Source: Janthinobacterium sp. UMAB-56
GTDB lineage: Bacteria > Pseudomonadota > Gammaproteobacteria > Burkholderiales > Burkholderiaceae_D
DNA: 64,000 nt
NCBI RefSeq assembly: GCF_900095265.1
Contig: NZ_LT607653.1
Location: 248,001-312,000 of the forward strand
Reading direction: 5' to 3'
This document shows positions 1 to 9,107 of this stretch, piece by piece. The notes beneath the pieces are model-generated. The model was not told the origin of the DNA and made no database searches. It saw only the letters and a list, made by a program, of their open reading frames with translations. Within the stretch, counting starts at the first letter, position 1. Each line of letters opens with the position of its first letter. The translations under genes and the position numbers were made by a program.

Positions 1-2039
1 GCCCGGATATGCTCGATCAACCCCGTGCTGCGGCGCCCTGGCGCCGGTGTCAGCCAGCTGACCAGCACGGCTGCTGCCAGACCGGCCGGCACGCCGAAGA
101 TGCCGGCGGAGATGGGTGCGATATGGAACCATTGACCGCTGGCATTGCCGCCCAGCATGGTGCTCGTGTGCAACATGTAATACAGGCACACGCCAAAGCC
201 CGTCAGCATGCCGGCCAGCGCCCCTTGGTAATTGCCGCGTTGCCAGAAGACGCCCAGCACCAGCGGCGGGAACAGGGTCGAGGCGGCCAGTGAAAACGCC
301 ACGCCCACCAGCGACAGGATATCGGCCGGTTTTTGCGAGGCCGCATAGGCGGCGATGAAGGCCACGGCCAGCAGCAGCAACTTTGAAATCGTCACGCGCT
401 TTTGCGTCGAGGCGCTGGGATCGACCACCTTGTAATAGATATCGTGCGACAGGGCGTTGGAAATGGCCAGCAGCAAGCCATCGGCCGTCGACAGGGCTGC
501 GGCCAGGCCGCCGGCCGCCACCAGGCCGGAAATCACGTAGGGCAGGCCGGCGATCTCGGGCGTGGCCAGCACCAGCACGTCGGCGTCGATGGAAATTTCC
601 GCCAGTTGCACGATGCCGTCGCGGTTGACGTCGACGATGCTGATCAGAGGGCTGAGCTTATCCACATTGGCCCAGTACGATACCCAGGTGGGCAGGTTCG
701 CATATTGCGTGCCCACCAGCGCCGAGTAAATATCGTACTTGACCAGTACAGCCAGCGCAGGAATCGTGAGGTAGATCAACAAGATGAAGAACAGGGTCCA
801 GAAGACGGAGACGCGCGTTTCGTGCACGGAGGGCGTGGTGTACGATCGCATGAGGATATGCGGCAGGGCGGCCGTGCCCAGCATCATGCAAAACACGAGG
901 GCCAGAAAATTGTTACGCTTGATGTCGGACTGCTCTCGGTCGGCAGCGGGAAACGGTTGCGCGTGCGGAATGATCGGCTCGGCGCGTTTCTGGTTCTGTG
1001 CCTGCGCGGCCTGCCACAGCTCGCGTGCCTCGTCGGGACTTTTCGGATACGCAATCAGGGAGCGTTCCGCGTTGCGGATGTCGAACAGCGAGGCATTGCG
1101 TTGGCGCAAACTATCGAGCTGGCGCTGGGCTGCCAGATGGCCTTGTTCCCACGACGCGGGCAAGCCGGCGATGCGTGCCTCGTAGCTTTGCGCGCGTTGG
1201 CGGAAAATGGCGCGCACCTGGTTTTCTTTCGGATCCGTTTCCAGCACGTGTTCGCGCGCGCTCAGTTGCGGCAGCACCTTGCCGTAGGCGATCTGCGGCA
1301 CGGGATTGTCCGCATGCTTGACCGACAGCCATATGGCGGGAATCAGAAAAGCAACCAGGATGATGATGTACTGCGCCACCTGGGTCCAGGTGATGGCGCG
1401 CATGCCGCCAAGAAAGGAGCAGACGAGGATGCTGGCCAGGCCGAGGAAGATGCCGACGGAAAAATCCACGCCCGTGAAGCGCGAGGCGATCAGGCCGACG
1501 GCGTAGATCTGCGCCACCACATAGGTAAACGATACGATGATGGTGGCGGCCACGGCCACCACGCGCACGCTGGCGCCCCGTTTGTCGGTGCCGCTGCCGT
1601 AGCGCGCGGCGAGGAAATCGGGAATCGTGTACTGGCTGAACTTGCGCAGGTAGGGCGCGATCAATAGTGCAACCAGGCAATAGCCGCCCGTCCAGCCCAT
1701 GATGAAGGCCAGGCCGTCGAAGCCGTTCAGGTACAGGCCGCCGGCCAGGCTGATGAAGCTGGCGGCCGAGATCCAGTCGGCGGCCGTGGCCATGCCGTTG
1801 AACATGGCAGGTACCCGACGCCCTGCCACATAGTATTCCGTGACGTTCGAGGTGCGGCTGATGACGCCGATGGTGGCGTACAGCGTGATGGTGACGAGCA
1901 TGAACAGGTAGCCGATCCACGCGCGCGGCATGCCTTCCTGTTCCAGCACCGACAGGGCCAGCAGGAAGGCGGCGAAACCGGCGGTAAACAGCAGGTAGTA
2001 GCGGCACAGGCGCGCAAAGAAGCTGCGCTGGCTACTCAT
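1..2039 (-). CDS. Sodium:solute symporter (SSS family, VC_2705-like), 3' end beyond window
   Basis: Inner-membrane Na+-coupled uptake carrier for a small organic acid or related solute. About 679 codons are readable and the frame runs off the left edge, so the C-terminus is missing. Many hydrophobic segments are visible. A family-typical TM stretch (YVISGLVAAGGLAAALSTADG) lies close to the window start. A hydrophilic insert of about 120 residues (roughly positions 1290-930) separates two membrane blocks. An EF-hand-like loop DVNRDGIVQLAE is encoded at 597-632. The ATG at 2039 overlaps the stop of the DUF4212 gene in an ATGA, so translation is probably coupled. DUF4212 plus SSS is a known pairing, and the two-component genes upstream probably control it. 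The substrate is not shown by the sequence; acetate-type carboxylates are an inference. Confidence 0.88.
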   Translation of the reverse strand, partial: MSSQRSFFARLCRYYLLFTAGFAAFLLALSVLEQEGMPRAWIGYLFMLVTITLYATIGVISRTSNVTEYYVAGRRVPAMFNGMATAADWISAASFISLAGGLYLNGFDGLAFIMGWTGGYCLVALLIAPYLRKFSQYTIPDFLAARYGSGTDKRGASVRVVAVAATIIVSFTYVVAQIYAVGLIASRFTGVDFSVGIFLGLASILVCSFLGGMRAITWTQVAQYIIILVAFLIPAIWLSVKHADNPVPQIAYGKVLPQLSAREHVLETDPKENQVRAIFRQRAQSYEARIAGLPASWEQGHLAAQRQLDSLRQRNASLFDIRNAERSLIAYPKSPDEARELWQAAQAQNQKRAEPIIPHAQPFPAADREQSDIKRNNFLALVFCMMLGTAALPHILMRSYTTPSVHETRVSVFWTLFFILLIYLTIPALAVLVKYDIYSALVGTQYANLPTWVSYWANVDKLSPLISIVDVNRDGIVQLAEISIDADVLVLATPEIAGLPYVISGLVAAGGLAAALSTADGLLLAISNALSHDIYYKVVDPSASTQKRVTISKLLLLAVAFIAAYAASQKPADILSLVGVAFSLAASTLFPPLVLGVFWQRGNYQGALAGMLTGFGVCLYYMLHTSTMLGGNASGQWFHIAPISAGIFGVPAGLAAAVLVSWLTPAPGRRSTGLIEHIR

Positions 2040-2350
2040 ACTTGCTCCTCGGCATGAAACGCCCGGTCGAGGCGGCGCATGCGCCAGGCATAGAAGGCGA
2101 TGATGGCCAGGTAGACCAGCGAGGCGCCCTGGGCCGCCATATAAAAGGGCAGCGGCCAGCCGAACAGGTTCAGATGCAATAGCTCGCGCGCATAAAACAC
2201 GGTCAGGAAGCCCGTCAGCAGCCAGATCAGCAGCAAGATGGCCGTCAGGCGCCGCGTCTTGTGCCAGTGCACATCGAGGCGCGCCTGCAGTTCGGGGCTG
2301 GGCGTGCGGGCCGGGCGCAGCGGCGCCGCAGGCAGGCTGGGCTTATCCAT
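2036..2350 (-). CDS. DUF4212 small membrane protein, symporter partner
   Basis: About 104 residues with two strongly hydrophobic segments (AILLLIWLLTGFLTVFYA and a second near FYMAAQGASLVYLAIIAFYAW). It matches the DUF4212 family, which almost always precedes an SSS-family symporter and is thought to be its small subunit. I chose the ATG at 2350 because an AGAGG element lies about 12 bases upstream. An alternative ATG at 2362 has that element abutting it. Either start overlaps the end of the sensor kinase gene, and the stop overlaps the symporter start (ATGA). Confidence 0.82.
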   Translation of the reverse strand: MDKPSLPAAPLRPARTPSPELQARLDVHWHKTRRLTAILLLIWLLTGFLTVFYARELLHLNLFGWPLPFYMAAQGASLVYLAIIAFYAWRMRRLDRAFHAEEQV

Positions 2351-3881
2351 ACGTGATGTCATCCTCTTCTGGCGCGTCCGGCAACAGCAGGGCGATGCTC
2401 AGGCGCAGCAGGGTGCCCGGCAGTTTCGGCGAGTGCGCGCGCGGATTGTTAAAAATATCGACTTCGGCGCCATGCTGCTGGGCAATTTCGCGCACGATGG
2501 CCAGGCCCAGGCCGCTACCATCGACGTTGCTGCCAAGAATGCGGTAAAAGCGTTCGAACACGTGCGTCCGCTCGGCTTGCGGTATGCCGGGGCCCGTATC
2601 TTCCACTTCCAGGATGGCCAGCTCCAGGGTGCTGCGCACGCGCACCGTGACGCTGCCGCCGGCCGGCGTGTAGCGCAGGGCATTGTCGATCAGATTACTC
2701 AGCAGTTCGCGCAGCATCATGGCATTGCCGGAAATCATGATCGAATACGCGGGCTGTTCGAAGCCCAGATCGATATGCTGGGCAAACGAAGCTTGCACCC
2801 AATCCTGCACCACGCCGCGCGCCAGTTCGCTCAGCTCGATCGGTTCGAACGCCGTGCCGGCCTGCGGCTGGTTTTCCGCGCGCGCCAGGGCCAGCAGCTG
2901 GTTGACCAGGCGCGTGGCCGCCTCCGAACTTTTCGCCAGTTGCAAGAGCGAGCGGTGAATTTCGTCGTGGTCGGTCTGGCGCAGGGCCAGCTCGGATTGC
3001 ATGCGCATGCCGGCCAGCGGCGTTTTCATCTGGTGCGCGGCATCGGCGATGAAACGTTTCTGCATGTCGATCGACAGCGACAGGCGTGCCAGCATCTCGT
3101 TGAGCGAACCGACCAGTGGCGTGATTTCCTCGGGCACCTGGCCCGATTCGATGGGGCTCAAATCGTCGGGCGGCCGGGCGCGTATGCGCTCCTGCAATTG
3201 CGCCAGCGGCGACAGGCCGCGCGCCAGGGCAAACCAGACCAGGGCCAGGATCACGGGCAGGATGATGAACTGCGGCAAAATCACGCCCTTGATGATTTCA
3301 TTGGCCAGCTGGGCGCGTTTTTCCAGCGTCTCGGCCACCTGCACCAGCGCGCGACTCTGCTCATCGTCATTGCCGGACGGAATGTCGAGATAGCTGAACG
3401 CCACGCGCACGGGAGTGCCGTGGATGGTGTCATTGCGAAACAGCACCATGCCGCTGCGGTATTTGTCGGGGTCCTGCGGCGGCGGCAAATCGCGATCGCC
3501 GTCGAGGTACTCGCCGCGTGGCCCCACCACCAGGTAATACAGTGTGTCGACATCGTCGCCGCGCAGGAAATCGCGTCCCTTGTTGCCGCTGTTCTTGTTC
3601 GGCGCGCGGCGCGGCATGGCGCCGTCGGCCTGTTTGACCTGCTGCGTGAGCATCGTCACGCTGTCTTCCAGCGCATGATCGAACGGCTGATTGGCGATGC
3701 CCTTGGCCACCAGATAGGTGATGGCGATGCTCATCGGCCACAGCAGCAGCAAGGGCGCCAGCATCCAGTCGAGGATTTCGCCGAACAGCGAATGCTCGAT
3801 GGTGTCATCCTGCTCCGTGGTGGGCGGCTCGAACCAGTCGTCGTCGTCCGCCTCGTCCGCTGGCGCCTCGCGCGCCTTCAC
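2343..3881 (-). CDS. TctE/QseC-type sensor histidine kinase
   Basis: Membrane sensor kinase of about 512 residues. Two TM segments (LLLLWPMSIAITYLVA and FIILPVILALVWFALA) flank a periplasmic domain like the 2CSK_N sensor of TctE/QseC. The H-box is DAAHQMKTPLAGMR, the N-box LLSNLIDNALRYTP, and the ATP-lid motifs are VEDTGPGIP and GSGLGLAIV. The frame is open further upstream, but that part only shadows the regulator gene. The GTG at 3881 overlaps the regulator stop (GTGA) and is the preferred start. It should phosphorylate the regulator encoded upstream and, from operon position, control the DUF4212/symporter pair. The ligand is unknown. Confidence 0.88.
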   Translation of the reverse strand: MKAREAPADEADDDDWFEPPTTEQDDTIEHSLFGEILDWMLAPLLLLWPMSIAITYLVAKGIANQPFDHALEDSVTMLTQQVKQADGAMPRRAPNKNSGNKGRDFLRGDDVDTLYYLVVGPRGEYLDGDRDLPPPQDPDKYRSGMVLFRNDTIHGTPVRVAFSYLDIPSGNDDEQSRALVQVAETLEKRAQLANEIIKGVILPQFIILPVILALVWFALARGLSPLAQLQERIRARPPDDLSPIESGQVPEEITPLVGSLNEMLARLSLSIDMQKRFIADAAHQMKTPLAGMRMQSELALRQTDHDEIHRSLLQLAKSSEAATRLVNQLLALARAENQPQAGTAFEPIELSELARGVVQDWVQASFAQHIDLGFEQPAYSIMISGNAMMLRELLSNLIDNALRYTPAGGSVTVRVRSTLELAILEVEDTGPGIPQAERTHVFERFYRILGSNVDGSGLGLAIVREIAQQHGAEVDIFNNPRAHSPKLPGTLLRLSIALLLPDAPEEDDITYG

Positions 3882-4612
3882 TTGCTGGCGGGTCCGCTGG
3901 CCGGGCTTGCCGACTCGCCCGCTTCGGCGTTCAGGCGCGCCGCTTCCGAGTATTTTTCCAGGCAATAGCCGAGGCCGCGCACGGTGGCGATGCGCACGCC
4001 GCCCACTTCGATCTTCTTGCGCAAGCGGTGGACATACACTTCGATGGCGTTGTTCGACACTTCTTCGCCCCATTCGCACAAGTGGTCGACCAGCTGCTCT
4101 TTCGAAACGAGGCGGCCGGTGCGGCCCAGGAGGATTTCCAACAAGCCCAGTTCGCGCGCCGACAGGTCGAGCATCTGGTCGTTGATGTAGGCGCTGCGCC
4201 CCACCTGGTCGTAGCTGAGGGGGCCGTGCTTGATGATGGTAGCGCCGCCGCCGGCGCCGCGCCGCGTCAGGGCGCGCACTCTTGCCTCCAGTTCCGACAG
4301 GGCGAACGGCTTGGCCATATAATCATCGGCACCGAGGTCGAGGCCATTCACGCGTTGTTCGATGGAATCGGCGGCCGTCAGGATCAGCACGGGCAGCAGC
4401 GAGGCGCGCGCGCGCAGGCGGCGCAGCACTTCCAGGCCGGACATCTTGGGCAGGCCCAGGTCGAGGATCAGCAGGTCGAATTCCTGTGTGGACAGGGCCG
4501 TGTCGGCTTCCTGGCCGGTCTTGACGTAGTCGATCGCATAACCGGACTGGCGCAGCGAGCGGGTCAGGCCATCGGCCAGCACGCTGTCATCTTCGGCAAG
4601 TAAAATACGCAT
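3878..4612 (-). CDS. OmpR/TctD-family response regulator
   Basis: Cytoplasmic transcription regulator of 244 residues. The receiver domain has acidic residues E7-D8-D9, phosphoacceptor D51 (LLILDLGLP) and the KPF lysine. A C-terminal winged helix of the OmpR type follows (NAIEVYVHRLRKKIE, VRGLGYCLE). The ATG at 4612 has an AGGAAG ribosome site 6 bases upstream. An upstream extension to 4747 is open but runs through promoter DNA. It is the first gene of a leftward four-gene operon and is divergent from recA. Confidence 0.9.
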   Translation of the reverse strand: MRILLAEDDSVLADGLTRSLRQSGYAIDYVKTGQEADTALSTQEFDLLILDLGLPKMSGLEVLRRLRARASLLPVLILTAADSIEQRVNGLDLGADDYMAKPFALSELEARVRALTRRGAGGGATIIKHGPLSYDQVGRSAYINDQMLDLSARELGLLEILLGRTGRLVSKEQLVDHLCEWGEEVSNNAIEVYVHRLRKKIEVGGVRIATVRGLGYCLEKYSEAARLNAEAGESASPASGPASK

Positions 4613-4744
4613 GGTGCACTTCCTATGCTTGCGGCGGTAGAAGCTTGTATTGTGTTTCATTTTCCGCAAGGTGGATAGTTTTTGTGAAAATCCAGGCTTG
4701 TATTGATCTGTTTCAAAACAAATCCACGTTCCGCTTGCATTGAT

Positions 4745-4764
4745 CACTGTTTTTTTATACAGTA
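4745..4764 (+). promoter_or_regulatory. LexA (SOS) box in front of recA
   Basis: CACTGTTTTTTTATACAGTA contains a perfect CTGT-N8-ACAG core and agrees with the E. coli consensus at 16 of 20 positions. It lies 90 bases before the recA ATG and overlaps a TATACA hexamer, so LexA binding would block RNA polymerase. Confidence 0.88.
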
Positions 4765-4853
4765 CTGTCTGTGTAAAGAATTTAACCCACTGGCGCTATC
4801 GCAGGCTGCACGATTCACGTGAATCCGCAACTGTAGAACGGCTGAAAGAACAT

Positions 4854-5957
4854 ATGGACGATAAAAAAGCTGTAGTACCCGCATCGGAAAAAGCCAAGGC
4901 GCTCGCCGCCGCACTGGCGCAGATCGAGAAGCAGTTTGGCAAAGGTTCGGTCATGCGCATGGATGCCAGCGCGGCGATCGAAGAAGTGCAAGTCGTGTCG
5001 ACCGGTTCGCTCGGCCTCGATATCGCGCTGGGCGTGGGCGGCTTGCCGCGCGGCCGCGTGGTGGAAATCTACGGTCCGGAATCGTCAGGTAAAACCACCC
5101 TGACCCTGCAAACCATTGCTGAAATGCAAAAACTGGGCGGCACCTGCGCCTTTATCGATGCCGAGCACGCGCTCGATGTCGGCTACGCTCAAAAGCTGGG
5201 CGTGAACCTGCACGAATTGCTGATCTCGCAACCGGACACGGGCGAGCAGGCGCTGGAAATCTGCGACGCCCTCGTGCGTTCGGGCAGCGTCGACCTGGTC
5301 GTCATCGACTCCGTGGCCGCGTTGACGCCACGCGCCGAGATCGAAGGCGATATGGGCGATTCCCTGCCGGGTTTGCAAGCGCGTTTGATGTCGCAAGCCC
5401 TGCGCAAGCTGACCGGTTCCATCAACCGCACGAATACCCTGGTCATCTTCATCAACCAGATCCGCATGAAGATCGGCGTGATGTTCGGCAGCCCTGAAAC
5501 GACTACCGGCGGCAATGCGCTGAAATTCTACGCCTCCGTGCGCCTGGACATCCGCCGCACCGGTTCGATCAAGTCCGGCGACGAAGTGATCGGCAACGAA
5601 ACCAAGGTCAAGGTCGTCAAGAACAAGATCGCGCCACCATTCAAGGAAGCGCACTTCGACATCCTGTACGGCGCCGGCACCTCACGCGAAGGCGAAATCC
5701 TGGACCTGGGCTCGGATGCCAAGATCGTGGAAAAATCCGGTTCGTGGTACAGCTACAACGGCGAACGCATCGGCCAGGGCAAGGACAATGCCCGTGCCTT
5801 CCTGCAAGAGCGTCCGGCGCTGGCCCGCGAAATCGAAAACAAGGTGCGCGCTTCGCTGGGCGTGCGCGAACTGCCGCCGCTGGCTGCTGAAAAACCGGAA
5901 AAAGCCGATAAGGCCGCCGACAAGGCTGCCAAGGCGGAAGCCAAGGCTGCCGAGTAA
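4854..5957 (+). CDS. recA: Recombinase RecA
   Basis: DNA strand-exchange ATPase and LexA coprotease, 367 residues. Walker A is GPESSGKTT (residues 74-82), Walker [13 protein letters not shown], and the L2-region motif [26 protein letters not shown] is intact. The C-terminus is a lysine/alanine-rich acidic-basic tail ([11 protein letters not shown]). The ATG at 4854 is chosen because homologues begin with a short charged leader; the reading frame is open further upstream but only into the promoter. Control by LexA is indicated by the box 90 bases upstream. recX follows after a strong hairpin. Confidence 0.98.
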   Translation: MDDKKAVVPASEKAKALAAALAQIEKQFGKGSVMRMDASAAIEEVQVVSTGSLGLDIALGVGGLPRGRVVEIYGPESSGKTTLTLQTIAEMQKLGGTCAFIDAEHALDVGYAQKLGVNLHELLISQPDTGEQALEICDALVRSGSVDLVVIDSVAALTPRAEIEGDMGDSLPGLQARLMSQALRKLTGSINRTNTLVIFINQIRMKIGVMFGSPETTTGGNALKFYASVRLDIRRTGSIKSGDEVIGNETKVKVVKNKIAPPFKEAHFDILYGAGTSREGEILDLGSDAKIVEKSGSWYSYNGERIGQGKDNARAFLQERPALAREIENKVRASLGVRELPPLAAEKPEKADKAADKAAKAEAKAAE

Positions 5958-5965
5958 GCTGCCAT

Positions 5966-5997
5966 CAGCCATCATTCGCGCTTGCGGATGATGGCTG
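5966..5997 (+). terminator. Hairpin between recA and recX
   Basis: CAGCCATCAT and ATGATGGCTG form a perfect 10-bp stem, with an extra CGC/GCG pairing inside the loop. No T-run follows, so it is more likely an attenuator or mRNA 3' stabiliser than a full terminator. That fits partial read-through into recX. Confidence 0.6.
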
Positions 5998-6092
5998 GCA
6001 AGGTGTGACCATGATCGCCGTCCCGCGCTGTTGCGCCGGGCGGCGATTGTGTTTGGGTGGTGTGATCGTGGAATGAAAGACAAGGTGGGTGT

Positions 6093-6548
6093 ATGGCAGC
6101 AGTACAACTAAGCCTGAAGGGCAGGGCGCTACGTTTTTTGTCGATGCGCGAGCATAGCCGCATGGAATTGCGGCGCAAGCTGCAGCGGCATGCGCAGGAA
6201 GGTGACGACGTGGAAGCCTTGCTCGACAGCCTGGAGCAGGCCAACTGGCTGTCGCAGGAGCGCTTTTCCGAATCGCTGATCCACCGCCGCTCGGCCCGTT
6301 TCGGCAATAGCCGCATCATGGCGGAATTGCAAAGCCATGGCATAGGCGGTGAAGCGCTGCAGGAACTCAAGGCGGGCCTGGCCGAAGGCGAGACCGCGCG
6401 CGCCTGCGAAGTGTGGCGGCGCAAATTCGGTGAAGTGGCGCAGGATGCCGAACAGCGCAACAAGCAGGTGCGCTTCCTGATGCAGCGCGGCTTTTCGCAG
6501 CGCGCCGTGCAGGTGGCCTTGAAAGGCCTGGCGCCCGAAGACGAGTAA
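6093..6548 (+). CDS. recX: Regulatory protein RecX
   Basis: Small basic inhibitor of RecA filament growth, 151 residues, normal for the family. It shows the three-helix repeat pattern ([20 protein letters not shown], then [24 protein letters not shown], then [20 protein letters not shown]). AAGGTGG lies just ahead of the ATG. It sits 135 bases after recA, downstream of the hairpin, and is probably expressed by read-through from the SOS promoter. Confidence 0.95.
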   Translation: MAAVQLSLKGRALRFLSMREHSRMELRRKLQRHAQEGDDVEALLDSLEQANWLSQERFSESLIHRRSARFGNSRIMAELQSHGIGGEALQELKAGLAEGETARACEVWRRKFGEVAQDAEQRNKQVRFLMQRGFSQRAVQVALKGLAPEDE

Positions 6549-6643
6549 TATTTTTTAACTTGACAGCAAGGATCAGTTATTCTGCGCAATTGCTGCTGCG
6601 CATGTTGCGTCCCAGCTTTTTTACCTGATATACGGGACACCTG

Positions 6644-8182
6644 ATGAGCAATTGGCATGCTGGCTACACGGCGGAAACCGCATACACCTACGGCTATTAC
6701 ACGGAATTGAACCCCTTGCGCATACAGTTGTTGCTGCTGAGCTGGGGAATACAGCCGCCGAAGGTCAGCACCGCATGCGAACTCGGGTTTGGCCAGGGCG
6801 TGACCGTCAATATCCATGCCGCAGCGTCCTGCACACGCTGGTATGGCACCGATTTCAATCCTGCCCAGACCGCCTTTGCGCAGGAACTGGCCGAGGTCTC
6901 CGGCAATGGTGCCTTGCTGTCGGAGCAATCGTTTCAGGATTTTTGCGCCCGCACCGACCTGCCTGACTTCGATTTCATCGCCCTGCACGGTATCTGGAGC
7001 TGGATCTCGCCGGAAAACCAGGCGCATATCGCCGATTTCCTGGCGCGCAAGCTCAAGCCTGGTGGCGTGCTGTACATCAGTTACAACACGCAGGCGGGCT
7101 GGGCGGCGATGGCGCCGATCCGCGACCTGATGGAGCAGCACAGCCGCGTGCTGAGCGCGCCGGGGCAGGATTCCCTGACGCGCGTGGGCAGCGCGCTATC
7201 CTTCGTCAAGCGCATGATGGAGACCAAGCCGCGCTACCTGCTGGCCAATCCCGCCATCGCCCTGCGGCTGCAACAGCTTAGCGAGCAGGATCCGAATTAC
7301 CTGTCCCACGAATACTTCAACCATTACTGGCAACCGGTATCGTTTTCGGCCATCAAGCCGGTGCTGGCAGCAGTCAAGCTCGAGTTTGCCGGTTCGGCCG
7401 CCTACCCCGATCATGTTGCCCCTCTCAATTTCTCGCCCGAACACATGGCTTTCCTGGCGCAGATTCCGGATGCCACTTTCCGCGAGAACACTGCCGATTT
7501 CCTGCTTAACCGGCAGTTTCGCCAGGATTACTGGGTCAAGGGCAGCCGCAAACTGACCGCCCATGAACAGGCTACCGCACTGCGCGCCGTACGCATCCTG
7601 CTGGTGGCGCCGGTCGAGCAGATCGCCATGAAGGTGACGGGTGCCTTGGGCGAGGCCGACCTGGATCCGGCCATGTATGGCCCCTTGCTGGAACTGCTCG
7701 GTGACTGCAAGCCCCATACCATAGCCGAACTGCAACAGGGTTTGCCCGCCAACCTGGCCGACCTGGGCAGCCTGCTGCAGATGCTGCTGGTGCTGGCACA
7801 TAAAGCCTGCATATCGCCGGTGCAGGAGGACGCCGCGATCGCGCTGGCGCGGCCAGCCACGGCCAGGCTGAATCGGCATTTGCTGGAAAAGGCCCTGGGG
7901 CGTACCGACCTGGCCGCATTGGCCAGCCCGGTGACGGGCGGGGGCGTCGGTGTGTTGCATTTGCAACAGTTGTTTCTGCTGGCCAGGCTGGAAGGGCACC
8001 AGGAGGCCGACACCTGGGCGGCATTTGCCTGGCAGGCTTTACGCGCACTGCAGCAAACCATGGTGCGCAATGGCACAGTGCTGACGACGGAAGAGGACAA
8101 CCTGGCCGAACTGGCCGTGCAGGCGGAAAGCTTCCGCGTCACCGTACTGCCCATCCTGCAGGCGCTGGGCGTGGCCGATTGA
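6644..8182 (+). CDS. SAM-dependent methyltransferase with methyltransferase regulatory domain
   Basis: Cytoplasmic protein of 512 residues. The N-terminal class I methyltransferase fold has motif I as ACELGFGQGVTVNIHAA, an acidic GTDFNP after strand 2, DFIALHGIWSWI, and LKPGGVLYISYN. The middle resembles the MethyTransf_Reg domain (PF10119), followed by a C-terminal helical region. Such proteins often accompany glycan or LPS genes, but none is adjacent here. The methyl acceptor is unknown. The gene stands alone, 95 bases after recX. Confidence 0.8.
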   Translation: MSNWHAGYTAETAYTYGYYTELNPLRIQLLLLSWGIQPPKVSTACELGFGQGVTVNIHAAASCTRWYGTDFNPAQTAFAQELAEVSGNGALLSEQSFQDFCARTDLPDFDFIALHGIWSWISPENQAHIADFLARKLKPGGVLYISYNTQAGWAAMAPIRDLMEQHSRVLSAPGQDSLTRVGSALSFVKRMMETKPRYLLANPAIALRLQQLSEQDPNYLSHEYFNHYWQPVSFSAIKPVLAAVKLEFAGSAAYPDHVAPLNFSPEHMAFLAQIPDATFRENTADFLLNRQFRQDYWVKGSRKLTAHEQATALRAVRILLVAPVEQIAMKVTGALGEADLDPAMYGPLLELLGDCKPHTIAELQQGLPANLADLGSLLQMLLVLAHKACISPVQEDAAIALARPATARLNRHLLEKALGRTDLAALASPVTGGGVGVLHLQQLFLLARLEGHQEADTWAAFAWQALRALQQTMVRNGTVLTTEEDNLAELAVQAESFRVTVLPILQALGVAD

Positions 8183-8471
8183 TGCTGATGCCGAAGCACC
8201 TCGCCGCGTGGCATTGGCAGTGATTCTTATGATATCAATCATTCGTTTTGTGAATGACTTCATGAAAGCCACTGTTTTCTATTTATAAATTGAAATGTTT
8301 TTATCGAAGCAATGAAAAATTATGTTGCGGCGCAACCTGCGCCCAATGTGCTACACTTTTAGGGTTTTTGCGGCGCCGCAGGTGCGGTTGCTGTTCGTAG
8401 AAGCTGCGAACAGAGTGCTTTAGGCACATGGCTGCTTACTAAATTTTGGCCGCGCAAGCGGCATCGGTCTT
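8183..8471. other. AT-rich intergenic leader with hairpins
   Basis: No convincing gene. Positions 8221-8345 are clearly AT-rich against a GC-rich background and hold the inverted repeat TCATTC/GAATGA. A second hairpin, CTGTTCG/CGAACAG at 8391-8413, lies in the leader of the DUF2889 gene. It probably contains that gene's promoter, but I could not assign the boxes with confidence. Confidence 0.4.
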
Positions 8472-9032
8472 ATGCCCCTGTCAACTCCCGTATCCCGGCG
8501 CGCCCTCCGGCACTCCCGCGTTATCGACGTCCAAGCGTATATGCGCGACGACGGCCTGTGGGATATTGACGCCCGTATCACCGATATCAAAAGCTATGAC
8601 GCGACCCTGGCCTCCGGCCCGCGTCCCGCCGGCACCCCTCTGCATGACCTCCATTTACGCATTACCGTCGATCGCGAACTGACCATTGTCGAGGCCGAAG
8701 CTGCCTCCGATGCCGTGCCCTATCCCGGTTTTTGCGATACCATCGGCCCCGCTTACAGGGCGCTGATCGGTTTGAATTTATTGAAGAATTTCCGCCGCGA
8801 CTTGAAACAGCGCCTGGCGGGAATCGCCGGCTGTACCCATTTGACCGAACTGGCGCAAGTCTTGCCGACTGCGACGGTTCAGGCATTTGCCGGCGATGTC
8901 TGGTCGACCCGCGACGGCGAGAATGCTGATTTGCCGCATGAAAAGCCGTTTCAACTCGACAAATGCCACGCCCTGCGCACCGATGGCGGGGCGGTTGCAC
9001 AGTATTACCCGCGCTGGGTAGCCAAGGCGTGA
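8472..9032 (+). CDS. DUF2889 domain protein
   Basis: Protein of 186 residues matching the DUF2889 family, function unknown. Features are an N-terminal RALRHSRVIDVQAYMRDDGLWDIDARITD block and a central CDTIGPAYRALIGLNLLKNFRRD block. No signal peptide or membrane segment is visible. In Burkholderiales it is commonly found next to sucCD, as here (76 bases upstream of sucC), so a link to central metabolism is possible but unproven. Confidence 0.8.
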   Translation: MPLSTPVSRRALRHSRVIDVQAYMRDDGLWDIDARITDIKSYDATLASGPRPAGTPLHDLHLRITVDRELTIVEAEAASDAVPYPGFCDTIGPAYRALIGLNLLKNFRRDLKQRLAGIAGCTHLTELAQVLPTATVQAFAGDVWSTRDGENADLPHEKPFQLDKCHALRTDGGAVAQYYPRWVAKA

Positions 9033-9107
9033 CCCCGGCGCTGTTTTTCCTGTTTTTTTGCACCACTAACCGTATTTTTACACATCAGTATCAGAAGGGA
9101 AGCCAGC

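Noticed and set aside
402..1667. Rightward open frame of 421 codons at the left edge
   Set aside because: Shadow of the truncated symporter gene, which is the real coding strand.
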